From positions 3,782,001-3,846,000 of the forward strand of contig NW_025408670.1 of the NCBI RefSeq assembly GCF_020360975.1: a DNA stretch of 64,000 nucleotides, given 5' to 3'. A program made the translations under genes and the position numbers. The DNA comes from Hirsutella rhossiliensis (taxonomy: Eukaryota; Ascomycota; Sordariomycetes; Hypocreales; Ophiocordycipitaceae). Below are positions 25,422 through 38,168 of the stretch, one piece after another (the first letter of the stretch is position 1; each line of letters begins with the position of its first letter). The notes under the pieces are model-generated. The model made no database searches, was not told where the DNA came from, and saw only the letters and a list, made by a program, of their open reading frames with translations.

Positions 25422-25611
25422 TATAAGAGTCTTTAACTATTATAAGTTATAGGCTTAGGCTATAGCCTAAGCTATATAGTTATATATAAAGGGCTAGATC
25501 CTATATATATATATATATATAGGCTAGCTATATATAAGAGAGCTTTATATAGCTTATTATTATTATCTTATAGATAGTACTTATATATATACCTTTACTT
25601 ACTTTATAATA
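25422..25611 (+). repeat. GypB 3' LTR
   Basis: This 190-bp LTR is followed by the duplication cctac. The purine-rich tract ggaggagaaggaaaggaagg lies about 350 bp upstream, not adjacent, so the true polypurine tract is uncertain. Confidence 0.9.
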
Positions 25612-25616
25612 CCTAC

Positions 25617-28600
25617 TAAGTAGTAGCGCTATTAAGGGCCTACTTATTTTCTAGCGTTACCTCCTTTTAAGTATACCCGCGACTACGTTAAACGGGCGTT
25701 AAATTTAGCTTAAGAGCCTTAAGTCCTTTAGCCTTTAAAAGGTATTTATTATTCTTTAGTTTAAGTAAAGGTTAATTAAGGGTATTTATACCTTTACTTT
25801 AACTTAATAGACTAAGGTCGCGTAGTAAGCGCTTATTACTACTTAAAGGTAAGCTAATTAGTCTTATACTAAGTCCTATATAATCTTATATAGTTTTCCC
25901 CTTATAAGTATTATCTTATAAAATATAACTATAGTATAAGAGATTAAAAACTTAATTACCTTATTATAAACTTCCTTAGTATATAATAAGGTATAGCTTT
26001 ATATAAATACTATAAGCTTAGTTAGGGCTATAGTTTAGCGCTTTATCTTTACTTAGAGCTACTTTAAGTATACTTTTTATTATAATTTCTAGTATACTTA
26101 TACCCTTAGTAAGCAAGCCTCTTAAACTAGTATTACCTTATTAGCTTTAAGGTAGACTAGCGTTATTATTACTTATCTCCTTTATATAAAGTATATTAAC
26201 TCGCTCTTTAATAGTTTAAGAATAACTATAAACTTAGTCGCTTACTTTATATATACCTTTTAGGCCTCCTTTAAGTATATTACTATAGTAGCCTTATTAA
26301 GTTTAATATTAACTATATTTATATTATTAGTAAAGCTAATAGTATAAATACTATATATTATACTAAGCCTTTTATATAAGGGGGTTATATAATATAAAAA
26401 TAGGATTAAGAATAAAAGGGAGCTTTAAAGGACTTTTATTAGTACTTATATTAGCTCTAAGGATCTTTTATTAAAGTAAAGGGTCGATCTTTTATTACTT
26501 ATAAAGCTTTATATTAGTCTTATAAGCTATCTAAGGTATCTTTAAAGTTTTAGTTCCTTTATAAGCTTATTATAATTAACTATATTAAATACGCTTTTAA
26601 TATCTAGCTATAAAAATAATATAATACCCTTCTAAGCCTAGGTTATATATACTAGTTTTATTACTAGTAAGATTACTACCTTTATAAAGTACTCCCTTTT
26701 ATTTATTATTTATTTATTTAATAAGATATTATTTACCTTTACTACTCCTATAATCCTTTAAGCTAGTATTTACTTAAGTACTTTCCTTACTATAAGTAAG
26801 AGGGAAATTAGTCTTTATCCCTTTACTATATAATAAGCTTCTAACCTCTTACCTAGCTTTTAAAGTACTATTATATTTATACTATAAAACCGCCCTAGGA
26901 AATTTAAAAGTTAGGTATAAATATTAAAGATTATAGCTAATTACTAAGCTAAAGCTAGTTTATACTTCTTAATAAACCTTAAGGGGACGCTATTTAGGCC
27001 CGCTACTTTCTAGCTTACTATCTTACTTAGCGCTATTATAATATTAGCTAGCTAGATCTATTAGTTAACTATAAGGGTCGCTTTAGCTATAGGCTAAGAT
27101 AGCCCTTAGGTTATATTAGCTTTTAGTAAGAAGAACTTAGCGGCTAGTTTTTAAGCCTTTCTTTTAAATATTTCTATTAGTTAGTCCTTACCTTCTTTTA
27201 ATAATAATAGGATATAAGTTAGTTTTAATAGTTACTTATTATAGAGTCTAGCCTACCTCTTTACGCTTTAAAGTTTAGCGTTATTAGCGCTAAATTCTTT
27301 TAAGAACTTATATTAATAGGCCCTCCTTACCTTATAAATAGTTTACTTTTAAGCTACTATTACCTTATATAAGTCTTCTTAGTTTACCTTACTCTTTTCC
27401 TATTTATACTTCCTCCTTACCTTCTTAGTATCTCTTATTACCCTTCTTACCTTTAAGATAAACTATATATTACCTTTAGGTAATACTTACCCTTTAGTAT
27501 AAAACTATAGCTATTATAATTTACTTTAAGGTAGTAAAGATATAGTCTAGGTCTTAGTTAATATCCTTTAGCGTTTAAAGTATTAATTAGTATAGTCTTA
27601 GCTAGGATATAGTCTTAGCTTTAACTAGCTTAGCTTTTACTTTTTTTTTACCTTAAGGCTAGTTTAAGCGCTTAGGCCTAGGTATTAATCTATATTATAA
27701 TAGTCTAAGGGATATAGTTTAACCTAATAATATTTAAGTTAGGTCTAGTATACTATATCCTAGTCTTTAGTATTACTTATACTAAGTTAATAGTACTATC
27801 CCTTTAGCTATAGAAAAATCTTATATATTTCTTTCTTAAGGTAATAAGTTTAAGTTATAGTTTTATTACCTTTTATATAAGTTATACTATACTATCCAAG
27901 GTCTTATTATATCTATCTTAAAGTAAGTAATAAAGATTAAAGTCCCTTATTATTATTATAAGGTGCTTTAGTTTAATTATACTTATTTCTTAGAATACTT
28001 TAGTCCTTATAGCTCTTAATAGTAAGTAAATTACTTATAATTTAATACCGTCCTTAAAAACTACCTTACTTTAGTTTAGTCTAAACTAAAGCAACTATAT
28101 ACCTAGCTTAAGCCTCTTATATATATATAGCGTATACCTCCCTTCCTTATAAACTAAGCTATATAGCGCCGCTTTAATAAGTAGGGCCCCGCCTCTTAAT
28201 ATAGCTTTTACTTCCTAAAGTACTATTAGGTTAAAGCTAGCTTAGTAGTAAGGCGCTAGCTATACTAGCTTATATCTCTTTTATATATTCTAAAATAGTA
28301 CTTTTAGTTATATATAAGTAAGGTTAAGGTAAAGGGTTTATTTATATAAGGAGGGAAGCGCTTTATCTTATAGCGCTTCTTTATTTACTATACCTATAAA
28401 TATCGTTTATACTTAGTTTAGCCTCCTTAGCCTTACTAGCTAGTAGGTATCTCGAGCTTAACCTTTTATCTTAGCGTAGTTTACTTAGTCCTTACTTTTA
28501 GACCGCGGTTAAATTAAGAACGCCCTAGGTTTTAATAATAGGTAGTACTTATTACTTAGTATATACCTAGGTATTTATAAACTATTAAGGTCTCTATAAA

Positions 28601-29905
28601 TAGTTTTCCCTTACCTTTTCCTATACTTTATTTATTATAAGGTAAGTTTAAGTCTATAATAAGTAGTCCCTTTAATATAAGATATAGTTATAAGGGATTT
28701 TACCTTTTTTAGCTTTATATTTATCCTCCCCTTTATTATATACTATACTTTTATATTAGCTATAAGGTTATATTAATATATATTACTTAGTAATATAGCT
28801 ATACTTATAGTAACTATAGTACCTTTATAATTAAACCGACTTATTATAGGGTTTATATTAAAAGATTTATACTTTAAGGTCTAAGCTTAGGTTATAAAGC
28901 TTATTTGCTTCTTTTAAGCTACTAACCTTAATAAGTATAGTTATTACTATTAATATCTTAGATTAAAGGTATAGCGCTTAAACCTAAAAGACCTTAACTT
29001 ACCTTTATAATCTTATAAAGTAATCGCTCCCTTTTTACTATTATTACTCTTAAAAGGACGTTTTTAGTAACTACTATATACGCGTAGTAAGTAATTATAG
29101 CTTCTAGCTTAAATATAGCCTTAACCTAGCCTTAGTCCCTTTAATAAGCTCCTACTAAGGTATTAAATATAACCGCGATATCTTTACTTTAAAGGCGCTT
29201 TACTATTATAGTATAAGTAGCCTTTAGGACTATATTTACTACCTTTACTATATCTTTTAGTTTATAGTTTAGGATTTTAAGCGGTACCTTAGTAAGGACT
29301 ATAATAATCTTATATTTATAGTATAGTAAGACCTACTTTACTATAGCTTTATATTAAGTTAGTCCTTTAGTCTTAGCCGCGATTATAGCCTAGGTTCGCT
29401 TTAGGCCCCTTAGGCCTAAAGTAATACCTAGGTAGAGTTCTTCCTTAACTACCTCCTTAATTACTTCTTTAATTATTATCTTAAAGCTCTTATCCGCGTA
29501 AAGTACCGCTAATAACGCGCTACTAGCGCGATTCTTCGCCTTAAAGAGCTATACTACTACTACCTATACTTTACTAAACTATACGCTTAGGATAAAGCCC
29601 GCGAGTTTATTATATACTACTTTTTCTATAGGGTTGCTCGGCGCCTAAGTAAGTATTATATCGCTACTTTAGGTTTATTAACTCGCTTTATTAAGGTATA
29701 TAAATTCGGGCGGCCTCTCTTCGCGCTACGCGCTCTAGTTAAGCTTAGTATATTAAAGGCCGCTACTATATCTATATACCCCTTAGCCTTAGTATAGTAT
29801 TATTACTAAGGGTAATTAATACTACTAGATTAATTCCTAGTCTTAGTTAGTGTTTTAGTCGCGATATATACCTACTATAAGTATATATTAATTTTATAAG
29901 AAGTT
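25617..29905 (-). mobile_element. LINE-X copy 2, 5' segment
   Basis: It continues colinearly with LINE-X1 from 4766 to about 9065. The LINE reverse transcriptase block recurs near 26300-26430 in the same degraded form. Divergence from copy 1 begins near 29905, which should be the 5' end. About 78 bp of unassigned DNA separates it from the Copia element. Confidence 0.8.
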
Positions 29906-29982
29906 TTTCTATCTTTAATATAAAAGAACGCTATTAAAGGTTTAGCTTTATATAAGATAGTTAATATCTCTTAAGCTAGTAG

Positions 29983-30455
29983 TATCGCGAAGCGTAGCCT
30001 AATTTTATAGTTCTCGGAGATATCTCTTAGTATAAGGGACCTAGGAAGCTAAAAAACAGGTTTTAAAGAAGGAGCTAAAAAGAGGTATAGAGAAGAGGGT
30101 AGGGGTATAAGAGGAAGTAGAAGTAGCGATAGCTTCTATAAGTGGCAGAGATAAGACGGATATACCGGTAACGGCTAGAAAGGAGGGGAAAAACCGGTAA
30201 AAGGCTCGGTAGTTAAAAGGATATTAGTAGCTTCTTTAAGTAGGATCTTCTTTATTAATTAAGATGCTAGATAGGTATAAAAAGGGGCGTTAGATAGAAG
30301 AAAGAAGGAAAATTAAGGCAATATAATAATTACTCCCTTACCTTTATTACTACCCCTATAAGATTTAAATATCTCTACCCTACCTATCTAACCCCTTACT
30401 TTTAATTTTACCTTTATATATTTTATATATACTTCTTATATCTCTCTTCGCGAGA
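29983..30455 (+). repeat. Copia 5' LTR
   Basis: This 473-bp LTR is preceded by the duplication agtag. Its first two bases have changed from TG to TA by RIP. Confidence 0.93.
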
Positions 30456-33400
30456 GTTATAAGCCCGGGAGGAATAGAATTCCTATACCTTCCGGCTGCT
30501 ATAAAAGGCACCTTTCTTATATCCCTCGTAGCTCCCTTTTACCCCTCTTACTAGAAAAGCCGATTTTTACCTAACTTTTCTACCCTTCCCTATAATAATA
30601 TCGAAAAACGACTCCTTTACTATCCCTACGGTCCGTAGGACGATTCTAGCAGAGCCCTAAGATTAGGATAAATAGGTAAAGGAGCTACGGGCTCGTATAG
30701 ATAGAACTATCTATAATTTAGTCTTCTCTAATAAGTAGGACTCTCTCGAGCCCCCTCTTCGTCCTAGGGCAACGGAATTTATAGAGGGAGCTTCCCTCTT
30801 CTCCGAGCTAACCTCTATATAGTAGAGAGATTTTTCTGCTACCTTAGGTAACTACGAGAGTTATTATAAGGAATACCTTTATAAGACGAAGCTACTAACT
30901 GCTATACGTACGGCGATAACGGAATCCGTTAGTGCTATAAAGCTAATTACTCTTTAAGAAGAAGAGACTCCTAGGCAGTAGCTTTTAAAGCTTAAGACCT
31001 TAATAGCTCCCTTAAGGGGCTATATAACTAACTATATTAGGAAGACCTATACGGCCTACCTAGGAGCCTTTTCTACTAGGAACCTACTAGCTTTTTCGTA
31101 GCTAGCTAAGTAGGAAGAAATCCTCGAGGAAGCTAACTAATACTTCCTAATAAAAGCTCTTTCCGGCTAGTAGCTATAGGATATATCTCTACTAATAAAG
31201 CCTATTAGTAATAGTTACTCGACTATCTTTCGAGAGGCTAGCCGGGAACTAAACGAAGAAGCTGCTCGAGTATAATAATAAGTAGTCTTATTCTTTCGTA
31301 GCTAGCACTCGACCTAGTCGGTTTGACCTGCCGCCCCTATTACTGCGGCTCCCGCTGCTGCTGCTGCGGCTATTGCTCCTTCGGCTCCTCCTCCCTCGAG
31401 AGCCTTAACGCCGTCGTTAACTATAGCTGCGGCCCCGGCCCCGGCTCCGTATCTTGCTCCGGGCCCGGCCCCGGTCCCATTAGTTAGACCGGCCCGACTA
31501 GTCCCTTAATAGACCTTTTAGTCCGTTAGTCGAAAAATTAGGGAACTAGTCGAAATCGAACCTCGTTAATATTAGCAATAAGAGGTAAAAAGCGGGGGTT
31601 TTTAAGCAGACCTTCCGGATCGGGACGAGGATTCCTCGAAGAAATAGAAGACTAGACGACGAAACAGCTGCCTAGTATATAAATCCCTAGGTTATCGATT
31701 ATTATAATACTAGTAGGTCTTTAAGGAAAACCGACCTAAAGGATTTAACCCTTTAAAGAGGCTATAAGAAACGATATAATAGTCTCTTAAGGAGGATCCC
31801 TTATTATAGAAGAAGATAGACGAGATTCGGGTTACTAAGAAATAGTAACTAACGCCGCTACCCTTATTCGAGCCGTAAATTCGAGGAAAATTCGTTAGTA
31901 TAATAAATCCGGTATTCGTCTTCCCTATAGATTAGTAAGACTAACCGTTAGGACCCTCTAACTATCCCCTACGAAAATCAGCTATCCTTAACTCTAGTAC
32001 TTCCCTCGATATCTATAATATACTCTTACGATTCTAGTCCTTTAAAAAGGCATAAAGGGAATATCTTATTACTAGGGAATTAACCGTATAGATAGAGGGA
32101 TATAAAAGGGTAAATTTTACGATAAAATTACCTAACGGATCTATGCGAATTCTTCGAAGAAAAAGGGTAGCTTTTTGCCCTCGATTTTTAATAAGCCTAA
32201 TTTCCTTCCGCCTTCTTTAAGAGGAAGGAATCTTCTAGGATATAACGTCTAAGCCTACGAGGCTAGTCTAGAAGAATTAGACTATTAGGCTTATCGAGGA
32301 AAAATTCGGTTAATTTATTCTTAAATTCCGACCTATCCTTAGGAAGGAACCTTTTAAGAAGTTAGCCTTCCCTACTAGGAGGAATAGGTCTATTATAAAG
32401 GACCCTCTTCTAGTAGCCTAAGGAGACGGCATTCTTTAGTACGTATAACTTAGTTACCTAGGCCCCCTAGCTTTATATAAGCTAGGCTAATAATAGGGCG
32501 TACGAATAAGGGGCCTAAAGACCGTTAAATACGAATACTATAGCTAAGGGAAGACTAAGAGACGAATTTCTAGACGGACCTTAATACGGCCGGACTAGCT
32601 ATATAAGGAAATTTAGGTCGACTAGACCGACGTCTCTAGGGACTAGGAAAGCTTTATTAGGGTAATGTTTTTTATAGACGCTTTTTTAGGGATAGTTTTC
32701 CCTTATTTCTTACGGACCTACCTAAGTAAGTATAACTAGTCTGCCTTCTAGGACTTCGTTAACTAGATAAATTCCTACTTTAGCTATAAGATAAAGAAGA
32801 TACGGTCTAATAGAGAGCTATTTACGAAGGATATCTTAAATTAGCTTCGAAAAAGGGGCATTTACCTCCCGTTAGCACCGAATACCTAGGCCTAGAACGG
32901 AGGGGCAGAAAGATTAGGGGGTGCTATAATAAAAAGGGCCTATACGATAAGACTTACTACGAGGCTTCCCTACGACCTTTAAAGGGAAGTCGTTAAGACC
33001 GCCTATTACCTTCGGAACTAGACCCTAAGGGACCCTAAGGACCTAAGGGAACTAAACTAAGGAATAGACTAGAAATCCCCCCTTAAGCTCTTTATAAAGA
33101 AGAGGGCCTCGCTAGCCTACCTTTATACCTACGGCTATAAGGCATACGTAATAACTGCTAATATATAGCTAAAAAGGAAGAAGAAAAGAAAGCTTAATCC
33201 TAGAGCCTTTATTAGTTAACTCGTTAGTTATAATTCTATAAATATCTTCCGGATCTAGATTCCTCTTCTACGGAAGGTTATTTCGACTAGGGATATAATT
33301 TTCGACGAATCTAGCTTCTTTAACGGAAAGAGGGATTAATAGCCCCTCTTACTCTCTTAACGTTAGCTAATTTAAAAGATTTAAATCCCCCCTTCCTAAT

Positions 33401-33717
33401 AGTTTTAAGAAGAGGTCTTAGATAAGGAAACGGAAGAAGAAACCGACGTTAAAGTAGTCGAGGATAACGCCGACTTTAAAGAAGAGCTACTAGATTAGAT
33501 AATCTAAACGAAGAAGACTATAAGAAAGCGGTAGAGCTAGAATACGCCTACCTTCCTACACCTCTCTTATAGAATGAAGAAGATCTAAAAGCAGCTTTTT
33601 CAGTTAGTCTTCCCGTCTCGACCCTAAGGGGGTAGGAAAGGTACCTCTCTTAAAGGATTACCCGGCTGCCTTTTTATCCCTGCTTCGAGAAGCAAAGGAA
33701 GGTATAGGGCCCGATAT
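30456..33717 (+). repeat. Left arm of a 3.2-kb inverted repeat
   Basis: This part of Copia recurs in reverse orientation at 34948-38095. The arms are about 3.26 and 3.15 kb with a 1.23-kb spacer and differ by many C/T and G/A changes and a few indels. Confidence 0.9.
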
Positions 33718-34568
33718 AAAAGAAGACTAGTTTCTCCCCTATTTCGACCGTTTTTCCGATTTCTATCTAACGCTAATAGAAGACGGTTCCTACGGAGCAT
33801 ATATAGTAGGCCGGCTTTTTAAGCTATAGCTATTAGTAAGGAAGGTATATAAAAGAGACCTCCTAGACCTACTAGTAAACTAAAAGTAGCTAGAAAGACA
33901 CCCTTAAAAGACTAGTTTTTCTAGGCCTGAAAGACTACCTAGCCTTATACGAAGAGATAGGGTCTTTCGAAGAGGTCCTTAAGGAAAAAGTAAGAGGAAA
34001 ATAGGTCCTTAGCTATAAGTAGGTCTTTATTTATAAGACTAATAAATATAGCTTCCTTTAAAAGTATAAGGCCTAGCTAGTTATTTATAGGAATTAATAG
34101 GAAAAGGGGGATCTACCTACTTTAGTAATAGCATTTAATAGGTTCCCTCGAAGCCCTAGGCTTTAAGAAAGTCCCTTAGGAACCGTATATAATATAGAAA
34201 GGTAAAATAACGGTCTTTTTCTATGTCGACGATATTATCTAAGCGTACCTAAAAGAGGAAGAAGCTACTATAAGGGAGGCTATATAAGGCCTATAATAAA
34301 GGTATAAGATAACTAGGCTAGGGGAGCTAAAGTAGTTCCTAGGGATACGAATCCTTTAGAATAGGTCCTAATAGACTATCTAGCTTACCTAGGACGCCTA
34401 TATCGATAAGGTCGCTTATAAATTCCTCCTTAATTCCCTCGATAAGAAGCTTCCCTCTATACCTATATTAGATAAAGAGCTTTTACCTAATCCGTCCTTT
34501 TAAGCTAGGGAGCAAGAGAAATACTAATATTAATAGAAGGTAGGCTCCCTGCTTTTTTTAGCTATTTT
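30570..34568 (+). pseudogene. Copia gag-pol, N-terminal part (gag to reverse transcriptase)
   Basis: The frame carries a long gag with an Ala/Pro-rich stretch near 31330-31500, then a zinc knuckle near 31665-31720 (C-x2-C-x4-H pattern, partly changed to Tyr), a protease region with a D-I-Y-N-like strand near 32010, integrase, and reverse transcriptase. Near 33230-33300 it has the G-Y-x-S-I-N-I-F-R-I-x-I-P and R-D-I-I-F-D-E blocks that join integrase to reverse transcriptase in Copia. The catalytic box F-Y-V-D-D-I-I at about 34210-34235 keeps both aspartates. The frame stops at the composite insert in the codons for the A-I-S-T-R-P-D-I block. Confidence 0.85.
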
Positions 34569-34934
34569 TATTATAAAAAAGATATAGCCGCCTATTAAAT
34601 ATAAGCGATAGCGTTAATTAATATATATAGTATACGCGATATACCCCCTTAGGGATATCGGGTTAATTCGTCCTAGGATACCTAGATATCCTAGACTATA
34701 GTAGGAATTTTTATATAGGCAGGCCCTATACTAAAACCGCGCTTAATTACGCTAGCGGGACTTAAACTACGGGCCTTTTAGGTAGTACGCGCTAGGCTAG
34801 CTAGAAGAACGTGCGTAGTTACCGGAAGTTCCGGAGGTAACCCTCCGCCTAGGCTTATAACTATTACGAAAAAGATATAGCCGCTTATTAAATATAAGCG
34901 ACAGCGTTAATTAACGTATATAGTATACGCGATA
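34569..34934 (-). mobile_element. TRIM copy 2 (left unit of the composite)
   Basis: Its LTRs are 34569-34641 and 34862-34934. The body resembles copy 1 but has lost 8 bp in the palindromic stretch near the primer-binding site. Its right LTR is shared with the chimera. Confidence 0.9.
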
Positions 34935-37900
34935 TACCCCCTTAAGGATATCGGGTCTTATACCTTCCTTTGCTTCTTAAAGTAGGGATAAAAAGGCAGC
35001 TAGATAATCCTTTAAGAAAGGTGCCTTTCCTACCCCCTTAGGGGTTAAGACGGAAAGACTAACTAAAAAAGCTACTTCTAGATCTTCTTCTTACGTAGGA
35101 GGAGGCGTAGGTAGGTAGGCGTATTCTAGCTCTACCGCTTTCCTATAGTCTCCTTCTTCGTCTAGATTATCTAATCTAGTAGCTTCCTCTTTTTCTTCTT
35201 CGAAGTTAGCGTTATCCTCGACTACTTCGACGTTAGTTTCTTCTTCCGTTTCCTTATCTAGGGCCTCTTCTTAAGACTATTAGGAAGGGGGGATTTAGAT
35301 CTTCTAAATTAGCTAACGTTAAGAGAGTAAGAGGGGCTATTAATCCCTCTTTCTATCGAAAAAGCTAGATTCGTTAAAAATTATATCCCTAGTCGAAATA
35401 ACCTTCCGTAGAAGAGGAATCTAGATCTAGAAGATATTCGTAGAATTATACCTAATAAGGTAACTAATAAAGGCTCTAGGATTAAGCTTTCTTTTCTTCT
35501 TCCTTTTTAGCTATATATCGGCAGTTATTATATATACCTTATAGCCGTAGGCACGAAGGTAGGCTAGCGAGGCCCTCTTCTTCGTAAAGAGCTTAAGGGG
35601 GGATTTCTAGTCTATTTCTTAGGTAGTCCCTCTAAGGGTCCGGTTCTAAAGGTAATAGGCGGTCTTAACGACTTCCCTCTAAAGGTCGTATAGAAGCCTT
35701 ATAGCAAGTCTTATCGTACGGGCCCTTTCTATTATAGCACCCCCTAATCTTTCTGCCCCTCTATTCTAGGCCTAGGTATTCGGTGCTAACGGGAGGGGTA
35801 AAATGCCCCTTTTTTAAAGCTAATTTAAGATATCCTTCGTAAATAGCTCTCCGTTAGACTATATCTTCTTTACCTTATAGCTAAAGTAGGATTTTATCTA
35901 GTTAACGAAGTCCTAGAGGGCAGACTAGTTATACTTACTTAGGTAGGTCCGTAAGAAATAGGGGAAAACTATCCCTAAAAAAGCGTCTATAAAAAACATT
36001 ACCCTAACGAAGCTTTCTTAATCCTTAGAGACATCGGTCTAGTCGACCTAAATTTCCTTATATAGCTAGTCCGGCCGTATTAAGGTCCGTCTAGAAATTC
36101 GTCTCCTAGTCTTCCCTTAGCCGTAGTATTCGCATTCGACGTTCTTTAGGCCCCTTATTTATACGCCTTATTATTAACCTAGCTTATATAAAGCTAGGGG
36201 GCCTAGGTAACTAAGTCGTGCGTGCTAAAGAAGACCGTCTCCTTAGGCTGCCGGAAGAGGGTCCTTTAAACCTACCCTCCTTCGAGCAGAAAGCTAACTT
36301 CTCGAGAGATTCCTTCCTAAGGATAGGTCGGAATTCGAGAATAAATTAACCGAATTTCTCCTCGATAAGCCTAATAGTCTAATTCTTCTAGACTAGCCTC
36401 GTAGGCTTAGACGTTATATCCTAGAAGATCCCTTCCTTTCGAAGAAAGTAGAAGGAAATTAAGCTCGTTAAAAATCGAGGGCAAAAAGCTACCCTTTTTT
36501 ATCGAAGAATTCGTATAGTCCCGTTAGGTAATTTTATCGTGAAATTCACCCTTCTATACCCCTCTATCCGTACGGTTAATTCCCCGGCAATAAGGTATTC
36601 CCTCCGTGCCTTCTTAAAGGACCGGAATTATAAGAGTATATTATAGATATCGAGGGAAGCACTAGAGTCAAGGATAGCTGATTTTCGTAGGGGATAGTCG
36701 GAGGGTCCTAACGGTTGGTCTTGCTGATCCGTAGGGAAGACGAATGCCGGATTTGCTATACTAACGATTTTTCCTCGAATTTACGGTAGCGGCGTTAGTT
36801 GCTATTTCTTAGCAACCCGAATCTCGTCTATCTTCTTCTATAGCGAGGGGTCCTCCTTAAGAGACTATTATACTATTTCTCGTAGCCTCTTTAAAGGGTT
36901 AATTCCTTTAGGTCGGTTTTCCTCGAAGACCTACTAGCAGTCTTCTAGCCGATAGGGCTTTTTGCATGCTTAGCAGGTAGGTCGATTCCTCCTCGTACGT
37001 TGTCTCTTCGAGGAATCCTCGTCCCTTTCTAGAAGGTCTGCTTAAAAACCCCCCCTTTTTACCCCTTATTGCTAATTTTAACGAAGAGGTTCGATTTCGA
37101 CTAGTTCCTTGATTTTTCGACTAACGGACTAAAAGGTCTATTAGGGGACTAGTCGGGCCGGTCTAACTAACGGGACCGGCGCCGGGCCCGGAGCAAGAGG
37201 CGGAGCCGGGACCGGGGCAGCCGTTAAAGACGGGGTTAAGGCTCTCGAGGAGGAGGGCCAAAGGGCAACAGCCGCAGCAGCAGCAGGCGGGAGCCGCAGT
37301 AATAGGGGCTGCAGCAGCTATAGGGGCAGCAGGTCGAGCCGTCTAGGTCGAGTGCTAGCCACGAAGGAATAAGACTGCTTGCTATTATACTCTAGTAGCC
37401 TCTTTATCTAGTTCCCGGCTAGCCTCTCGAAAGATAGTCGAGTAACCGTTACTAATAGGCTTTATTAGTAGAGATATATCCCGTAGCTACTAGCTAGAAA
37501 GAGCTTCTATAAGGAAGTATTAGTTAGCTTCCTCGAGGATTTCTTCCTACTTAGCTAGCCACGAAGAAGCTAGTAGGTTCCTAGCAAAAAAGCTCCTAGG
37601 TAGGCCGTATAGGTCTTCCTAATACGGTTAGTTATATAACCTCTCGAGGAGCTATTAAGGTCTCGAGCTTTAAAGCCACTGCCTAGGAGTCTCTTCCTCT
37701 TAAAGTAATTAGCTTTACGGTACTAACGGATTCCGTTATTGCCGTGCATATAATTAGCAGCTTTATCTCGTAAAGTTATTCATATAGTGACTCTCGTAGT
37801 TACCTAAGGCAGCAGAAAAAGCTCTCTACTATAGGAGGTTAGCTCGGAGAAGAAGGATACTCCTCTATAAATTCCGTTGCCCTAGGATAAAGAGAGGCTC

Positions 37901-38168
37901 GAGAGGGTCCTGCTTATTAAAGAAGACTAAAGGAGTCGGTTTTTATTATTATTATAGAAGAGGGGGGATAGAAAAGTTAAGTAAAAATCGGCTTTTCTAA
38001 TAAGAGGGGTAAAAGGAAGCTATAAGGGATATAAGAAAGGTGCCTTTTATAGTAGCCGGAAGGTATAGGAATTCTATTCCTCCTAGGCTTATAACTATTA
38101 CGAAAAAGATATAGCCGCCTATTAAATATAAGCAATAGCGTTAATTAACGTATATAGTATACGCGATA
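34862..38168 (-). mobile_element. Chimeric element: TRIM LTRs around Copia gag-pol
   Basis: Two TRIM LTRs enclose 3161 bp. Read on the minus strand it begins with the shared primer-binding site at 38095 and follows Copia gag, protease, integrase and the start of reverse transcriptase (reverse complement of 30456-33717). At cccgatat it switches to the TRIM tail and its polypurine tract. The Copia piece ends well before the catalytic Y-V-D-D, so the chimera could not have encoded a full reverse transcriptase. Its gag part may once have been open; RIP stops now close it. Confidence 0.88.
34948..38095 (-). repeat. Right arm of the 3.2-kb inverted repeat
   Basis: Reverse complement of 30456-33717. 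It was brought in by the chimeric element rather than by a local inversion, because its outer edges coincide exactly with the TRIM LTR boundary and the cccgatat junction. Confidence 0.9.

Larger units (their letters stand above)
17647..25611 (+). mobile_element. Chromodomain Gypsy retrotransposon GypB, complete but nested
   Basis: Its LTRs of 186 bp (17647-17832) and 190 bp (25422-25611) begin tataagagtc and end tttataata; the duplication cctac lies at 17642-17646 and 25612-25616. The uninterrupted target is visible in LINE-X1 near 4765. The coding strand is plus. Two younger insertions sit inside: a solo Copia LTR at 19304-19780 and an unmutated 537-bp solo LTR at 23092-23628. Confidence 0.93.

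Noticed and set aside
30456..38095. A local inversion of Copia DNA
   Set aside because: The right arm is bounded exactly by a TRIM LTR and the cccgatat junction, which a simple inversion would not produce.
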